This document shows positions 60,035 through 64,000 of a stretch of 64,000 nucleotides of DNA, one piece after another. Below the pieces are notes generated by a model that was not told the origin of the DNA, searched no databases, and was given only the letters and a program-made list of their open reading frames with translations. The DNA comes from Taklimakanibacter sp050246735 (GTDB lineage: Bacteria > Pseudomonadota > Alphaproteobacteria > Rhizobiales > Aestuariivirgaceae). Location: NCBI GenBank assembly GCA_050246735.1, contig JBFWVM010000004.1:248001-312000 (forward strand). Direction: 5' to 3'. Numbering within the stretch: position 1 is the stretch's first letter; every line of letters starts with the position of its first letter. Made by a program: the position numbers and the translations under genes.

Positions 60035-63000
60035 ATGGAACGGCGATCAGATCGGGAGTTCTTCCGCGGCAAGCTTGGCAAGAGCGTAGGCCGGGCCCTA
60101 CGCCGTCGGCTGGCGGTGACGACGATCTTGGCCGCGGCGCCTTTCCTGGGCTATGGGCGCCAAGCCTTCGCCGACTGCGATCCGGCCGGTCCGCCCGCGG
60201 CCTTCACCTGCAGCGGCGCCAGCGGCGGGCAGTTCATCGGCACCGACGACGCGATCCTGACCACCGTTCCGGGCTTCAGCGTGACCGAGAATGCCGGCGA
60301 CGGCATCGAAATCGAAGCCGACGGCCATCTCCAGTTCATCGACGACAACGCCTCCCCGATCGTGGCCAGCGGCAGTGGTGTGAGGATCACGTCGAACGGC
60401 GACAGCGCGGACAATGACGGCGCGATCACCATCCGTACGGACGGCAATATCACCGGCTACGAGAACGGCATAAACGCCCGCAATTTCGGCGCAGGGAATC
60501 TCGAGATCACCGCCGACGGCCATGTCATCGGCAGCGCCTATGGCGGGGACTTCACAGGCATATATGCCGTGAACTACGGAAACAACCTCACCGTCACGAC
60601 GGGAGCGGCAAGCGTCGTCTCCGGCGGCTATGACGGCATCGGCGCTTTCAACCACGGAGACGGCAGCCTGCGGATCACCGCCAATGGCGAGGTCACGGGC
60701 GAAGACGAGGACGGCATAAACGCCTATAATTTCGAGGACGGCGTCAATCTGAGGATCGGGACCGGCGCCGACAGCAACGTCACCGGCGACGAATACGGCA
60801 TATTCGCCAAAAATTACGGCAGCGGGAATCTCGTCATCACCGCCGATGGCCGGGTGAACGGCTACGACGAGGACGGCATATATGCCTACAATTCCGAGAA
60901 CGGCGTCAATCTGAGGATCAGGACCGGCGCCGGCAGCGACGTCAATGGCGACGAATACGGCATACACGCCAAGAACTACGGCAGCGGGAATCTCGTCATC
61001 ACCGCCGACGGCCGGGTGACCGGCTACGACGAGGACGGCATACACGCCTATAATTCCGAGGACAGCGACAATCTGAGGATCGAAACCGGCGCGGACAGCA
61101 CGATCACCGGCTATACGAACGGCATCAACGCCGGAAACTTCGGCAGCGGGAATCTCGTCATCACCGCCGATGGCCAGGTGACCGGCCACGATGACGGCAT
61201 AGACGCCTACAATTCGGAGAACGGTGCCAATCTGAGGATCGAGACCGGCGCCGACAGCACGGTCACCGGCTATACGAACGGCATCATCGCCGGAAATTTC
61301 GGCTATGGCAATCTCGTCATCACGGCAAATGGCGAAGTCACCGGCGAAGACGAGGACGGCATCTTCGCCTATAATGGAGGTCCGGGAAGCGGTCTTCTCG
61401 GCAACGGCATCGACCTCAGGATCGAGACCGGCGCCCAAAGCGTGATCACCGGCCAAGGCGGCGACGGCATCGACGCCGAGAACTATGGTTCGGGCATTCT
61501 CACCATTACCGCCCGGGGCACGGTTTTGGGCGACAATAACGGCATCGAGGCCACCAATTCGTATTATGGCGGAGCCCTGAGAATAGAAACGGGGGTCGGC
61601 AGCGTGGTGACCGGTGAAGGCGGCGACGGCATCGACGCCGAGCAGTTCGGCAGTGGCAATCTCAGGATCACCGCCAATGGCGAGGTCACCGGACTGGAAA
61701 ATTCCGGCATAACTGCACAGAACTGGGGATATGGCCGCACGATCATCGAAGTCGGCGCCGCGGGTCTGGTGCAGGGCAACGAGGCCGGCATTTTCGCGCA
61801 GTCCTATGGCGACCAGAACGTGTCGATCACCAATTACGGCCTGGTGCGCAATCTCTCAGGCGCATCCGACGATCTGGCGATCGAATTCGTGTTGGTCGGC
61901 GGCAGGGCGGTTATCGCCAATTACGGCAATCTCGTCGGATACGTGAATATCGACTCGGATGACCCTGGGAACGACAGGCTGGGCAATTCCGGGACCTGGA
62001 ACACGGCCGGCGGGACCAACGAATTCGGCGACGGCAACGATCTCGTCGCCAATAGCGGCCTGCTGATTGCCGCCGATGACGGGAGCAGCAACGAGACCAC
62101 CCGGTTCAGCGGTGTCGAAACTTTCCACAATTCCGGACGCGTCACGATGGCAGACGGGGCGGAAGGCGACGAGCTGCGCCTGGGAGGCTCGCTGTCGCCC
62201 GACACCCCGACGGATTACGAGGGTAAGGACGGCACGCTCCTCGTCGACGCAGCGCTCGGGCCGCAGTCTGCCGGCGGGCTTTCGGACCAGCTTTTCGTCG
62301 GCGGCAATACCAGCGGCACGACCCGGGTTTTCGTCAATGTCACGGATGCGCTCGGCGCCGATACGGAAGGCCTGCCGGTGGTCCTGGTCGGCGGCGCTTC
62401 GGCGGACGGACAATTCGTGCTCGGGGCCCCCGTCAATGCCGGCTTCTTCACCTGGGACATGCGCTACGACGCGGCCGAGAACTGGCACGAGCTCTTCACC
62501 TCCGGCGTCGGCATCGGCTCTTACGAATTCGCCGCCGGCATCAGCGGCGCCCAGGAGATCTGGCACCAAACCACGGGAACGCTGCTGCAGCGCCAGGCCG
62601 ATCTGCGGGCCCTGCTCGAGGGCCTCGGCGTGACGCCGGTCGCCGACTATGCCGAGCCCGTCGCGCCGACCCCCGCCGGCAAGGTGACGCCCGGGTTCTG
62701 GCTCAAGGCGGTCGGCGCCTATGTCGACCGCGACGACGAAGAGGACGGCTTCACCCTCGACCGCAAGCAGACGATCTGGGGCGGAATGGCCGGCTTCGAC
62801 TTCGGAGACCAGTATGGCGGCAGCGCCTGGCTGTTCGGCCTCTTCGCGGGCTATCTCAACTCCGATCTCGATTTCGACGCGACCGACACCAGATGGACCT
62901 ACGAAGGCCCGACGGTCGGCGCCTATGCCACCTATCTCAACGGCGCATTCCATGCCGATCTGACGGTGAAGGCGGATTTCCTCGACATCGATATCGATCC

Positions 63001-63496
63001 GCAGGACCTGGCGCCCGGCTCCGACGATGCCGACACCGACGCGTTCAATGCCGGCGGCCGCCTCGATCTCGGCTACAAGTTCGGCGAGTCCCTCTTCATC
63101 GAGCCGCAAGCCACCCTGGCGGTGGTGCATACCGAGATCGACGACGTCGATATCTTCGGAGGCTCGGTCGAGTTCGACGACGAGACGAGCGTGCGCGGCA
63201 GGCTCGGCCTGAGGCTCGGCCACGAGCAGACGGGGAGCAACGGCGTGATCTATTCCGGCGACGTCACGGCCAGCGTCTGGGAGGACTTCTCGGGCGACAA
63301 TGACGTCACCATCGTCGACACGGGCGTTCCGGCCTTCGGGGCATCGGACGATCCCGGCCAGACTTATGGGGACATTGCGCTCGGCTTCAGTGCGGCAGAT
63401 CCCGAAGGGTGGTCGGGCTTCCTGCGCGCCAACTATCTGTTCGGTACGGACTACGAGGCCGTCACGGGCAATGCCGGGGTGAGATACGCCTGGTAG
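60035..63496 (+). CDS. Type V autotransporter with ~54-residue passenger repeats
   Basis: This 1153-residue protein has an extended N-terminal signal (charged ERRSDREFFRGKLGKSVGR, then LAVTTILAAAPFLGYG, cleavage near RQAFA-DC). Residues 50-860 form a beta-helix-like passenger with eight repeats (about 152-590) rich in Gly, Asn and Asp, with units of the type NLVITADGRVTGYDEDGI. The C-terminal ~290 residues are the autotransporter barrel, starting near GFWLKAVGAYVDRDD and ending in the aromatic RYAW. It likely reaches the cell surface as an adhesin; no protease or SGNH motif is seen. GGGGGA precedes the ATG. Confidence 0.92.
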   Translation: MERRSDREFFRGKLGKSVGRALRRRLAVTTILAAAPFLGYGRQAFADCDPAGPPAAFTCSGASGGQFIGTDDAILTTVPGFSVTENAGDGIEIEADGHLQFIDDNASPIVASGSGVRITSNGDSADNDGAITIRTDGNITGYENGINARNFGAGNLEITADGHVIGSAYGGDFTGIYAVNYGNNLTVTTGAASVVSGGYDGIGAFNHGDGSLRITANGEVTGEDEDGINAYNFEDGVNLRIGTGADSNVTGDEYGIFAKNYGSGNLVITADGRVNGYDEDGIYAYNSENGVNLRIRTGAGSDVNGDEYGIHAKNYGSGNLVITADGRVTGYDEDGIHAYNSEDSDNLRIETGADSTITGYTNGINAGNFGSGNLVITADGQVTGHDDGIDAYNSENGANLRIETGADSTVTGYTNGIIAGNFGYGNLVITANGEVTGEDEDGIFAYNGGPGSGLLGNGIDLRIETGAQSVITGQGGDGIDAENYGSGILTITARGTVLGDNNGIEATNSYYGGALRIETGVGSVVTGEGGDGIDAEQFGSGNLRITANGEVTGLENSGITAQNWGYGRTIIEVGAAGLVQGNEAGIFAQSYGDQNVSITNYGLVRNLSGASDDLAIEFVLVGGRAVIANYGNLVGYVNIDSDDPGNDRLGNSGTWNTAGGTNEFGDGNDLVANSGLLIAADDGSSNETTRFSGVETFHNSGRVTMADGAEGDELRLGGSLSPDTPTDYEGKDGTLLVDAALGPQSAGGLSDQLFVGGNTSGTTRVFVNVTDALGADTEGLPVVLVGGASADGQFVLGAPVNAGFFTWDMRYDAAENWHELFTSGVGIGSYEFAAGISGAQEIWHQTTGTLLQRQADLRALLEGLGVTPVADYAEPVAPTPAGKVTPGFWLKAVGAYVDRDDEEDGFTLDRKQTIWGGMAGFDFGDQYGGSAWLFGLFAGYLNSDLDFDATDTRWTYEGPTVGAYATYLNGAFHADLTVKADFLDIDIDPQDLAPGSDDADTDAFNAGGRLDLGYKFGESLFIEPQATLAVVHTEIDDVDIFGGSVEFDDETSVRGRLGLRLGHEQTGSNGVIYSGDVTASVWEDFSGDNDVTIVDTGVPAFGASDDPGQTYGDIALGFSAADPEGWSGFLRANYLFGTDYEAVTGNAGVRYAW
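60488..61810 (+). repeat. Eight tandem repeat units in the autotransporter passenger
   Basis: Units begin at 60488, 60656, 60818, 60980, 61142, 61301, 61487 and 61649. Most steps are 162 bases (54 residues); others are 168, 159 and 186, each a multiple of three. Units from 60818 to 61142 are nearly identical in DNA, so this block is likely young and able to recombine. The coding frame is kept in all units. Confidence 0.85.
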
Positions 63497-63553
63497 GCTC
63501 GATCGCGGCATGCGTCCGCGGAAGGCAGCCACGAGCAGGAAAGCGAGCGCCCG

Positions 63554-64000
63554 ATGAGCGATCCGCCGACCGTCTATCTCGTTCGGCACGGCGAGACCGA
63601 ATGGTCGAGATCGGGACGGCATACGGGGCTAACAGACCTGCCGCTCACCCGGGAAGGCGAGGCGCAAGCCCGGGCGCTTCGTCTGCGCCTGAGCGCAATC
63701 GCCTTCGACAATGTGATTACGAGTCCCCTTCGGCGGGCCGCGCGCACGGCCGAACTCGCCGGCTTCACGGCGACGCCCGATGCGGACCTGGTCGAATGGG
63801 ACTATGGCGACTACGAAGGCATGACGTCAGCCGCAATCCGCGCCGTCCGTCCGGGCTGGGACCTGTTCGACGACGGCTGCCCCGGCGGAGAATCCGTCCG
63901 GCAGATGACCGAACGGGCCGATCGGCTCGTGTCCCGCTTGACGGCGCTGCGCGGGAACGTCCTGGTGTTCGCTCACGGCCATTTGCTGCGGGTGCTGGCC
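63554..64000 (+). CDS. Histidine phosphatase family protein (3' end outside window)
   Basis: The first 149 residues of a phosphoglycerate-mutase-like phosphatase are visible. The catalytic motif is YLVRHGETEWS near residues 8-18, with TSPLRRAARTAELAG near 56, the acid residue in WDYGDYEGM near 84, and the second histidine in VFAHGHLLRV near the window edge. Members dephosphorylate sugars or adenosylcobalamin precursors (CobC type); the exact substrate is unclear. It starts 57 bases after the autotransporter stop, possibly an independent gene. Confidence 0.9.
   Translation, partial: MSDPPTVYLVRHGETEWSRSGRHTGLTDLPLTREGEAQARALRLRLSAIAFDNVITSPLRRAARTAELAGFTATPDADLVEWDYGDYEGMTSAAIRAVRPGWDLFDDGCPGGESVRQMTERADRLVSRLTALRGNVLVFAHGHLLRVLA

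Noticed and set aside
60488..61810. Regularly spaced repeats as a CRISPR array
   Set aside because: The repeats are in frame inside a long coding sequence, and the spacing and conserved length do not fit repeat-spacer units.

Overview
The window is GC-rich and densely coded, with no rRNA, tRNA, insertion sequence or CRISPR array that I can see. The gene content and order suggest an alphaproteobacterium, most likely in the order Hyphomicrobiales (Rhizobiales). The supporting signs are the trpC-moaC-moeA-lexA run, two alphaproteobacterial SOS boxes (GAAC-N7-GAAC) before lexA, the pyrB-pyrC-plsY-dprA-topA-rnr run, and smpB-dapA-slt. I cannot name a genus.

Housekeeping half (1 to about 33.4 kb). 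The window opens inside trpC, then moaC, moeA and lexA. A DUF3597 gene converges on gatA-gatC (Asp-tRNA/Glu-tRNA amidotransferase; no gatB here) and a GNAT acetyltransferase. A GMC oxidoreductase with a small partner gene, a UPF0173 hydrolase, ruvX and an AEC permease follow. Next is the tightly coupled pyrB-pyrC'-plsY-dprA run, in which the dihydroorotase-like protein has lost most of its metal ligands, then topA-rnr-nudix. After these come an L,D-transpeptidase, folK, a NYN-domain protein, a family 5 uracil-DNA glycosylase, smpB, dapA and a Slt-type lytic transglycosylase. An envelope group holds a giant OmpA-like protein with six Ig-like repeats, a 42-residue membrane peptide and a helix-hairpin-helix membrane protein. 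A lipoprotein serine protease and a quinone oxidoreductase close this half.

Accessory catabolic half (33.7 to 58.7 kb). This part is rich in amino-compound genes: two class I/II aminotransferases, a PheC-like periplasmic cyclohexadienyl dehydratase, and a sarcosine/dimethylglycine dehydrogenase-like flavoprotein. A four-gene operon encodes MmgE/PrpD, a DapA-family aldolase, a D-2-hydroxyacid dehydrogenase and an MttB-family methyltransferase. Facing it are an N-acyl-D-amino-acid deacylase gene and an eight-gene minus-strand run (peptide-type ABC importer, hydantoinase, D-carbamoylase, M20 amidohydrolase, isochorismatase-like amidase). A flavin amino-acid dehydrogenase overlaps a RidA gene, and a GcvA-like LysR gene is divergent from that pair. 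My reading, which is inference, is an import and hydrolysis module that takes N-carbamoyl, N-acyl or hydantoin-type amino-acid derivatives to free amino acids, then to imino and keto acids.

The window ends with a 1153-residue autotransporter built on a ~54-residue repeat and the start of a histidine phosphatase gene. Noncoding signals worth notice are the paired SOS boxes before lexA, a palindromic repeat element near 33.5 kb, a 13-bp perfect inverted repeat between dapA and slt, and an 8-bp inverted repeat in the LysR intergenic region whose right arm sequence recurs 19.5 kb away upstream of another flavoprotein gene.
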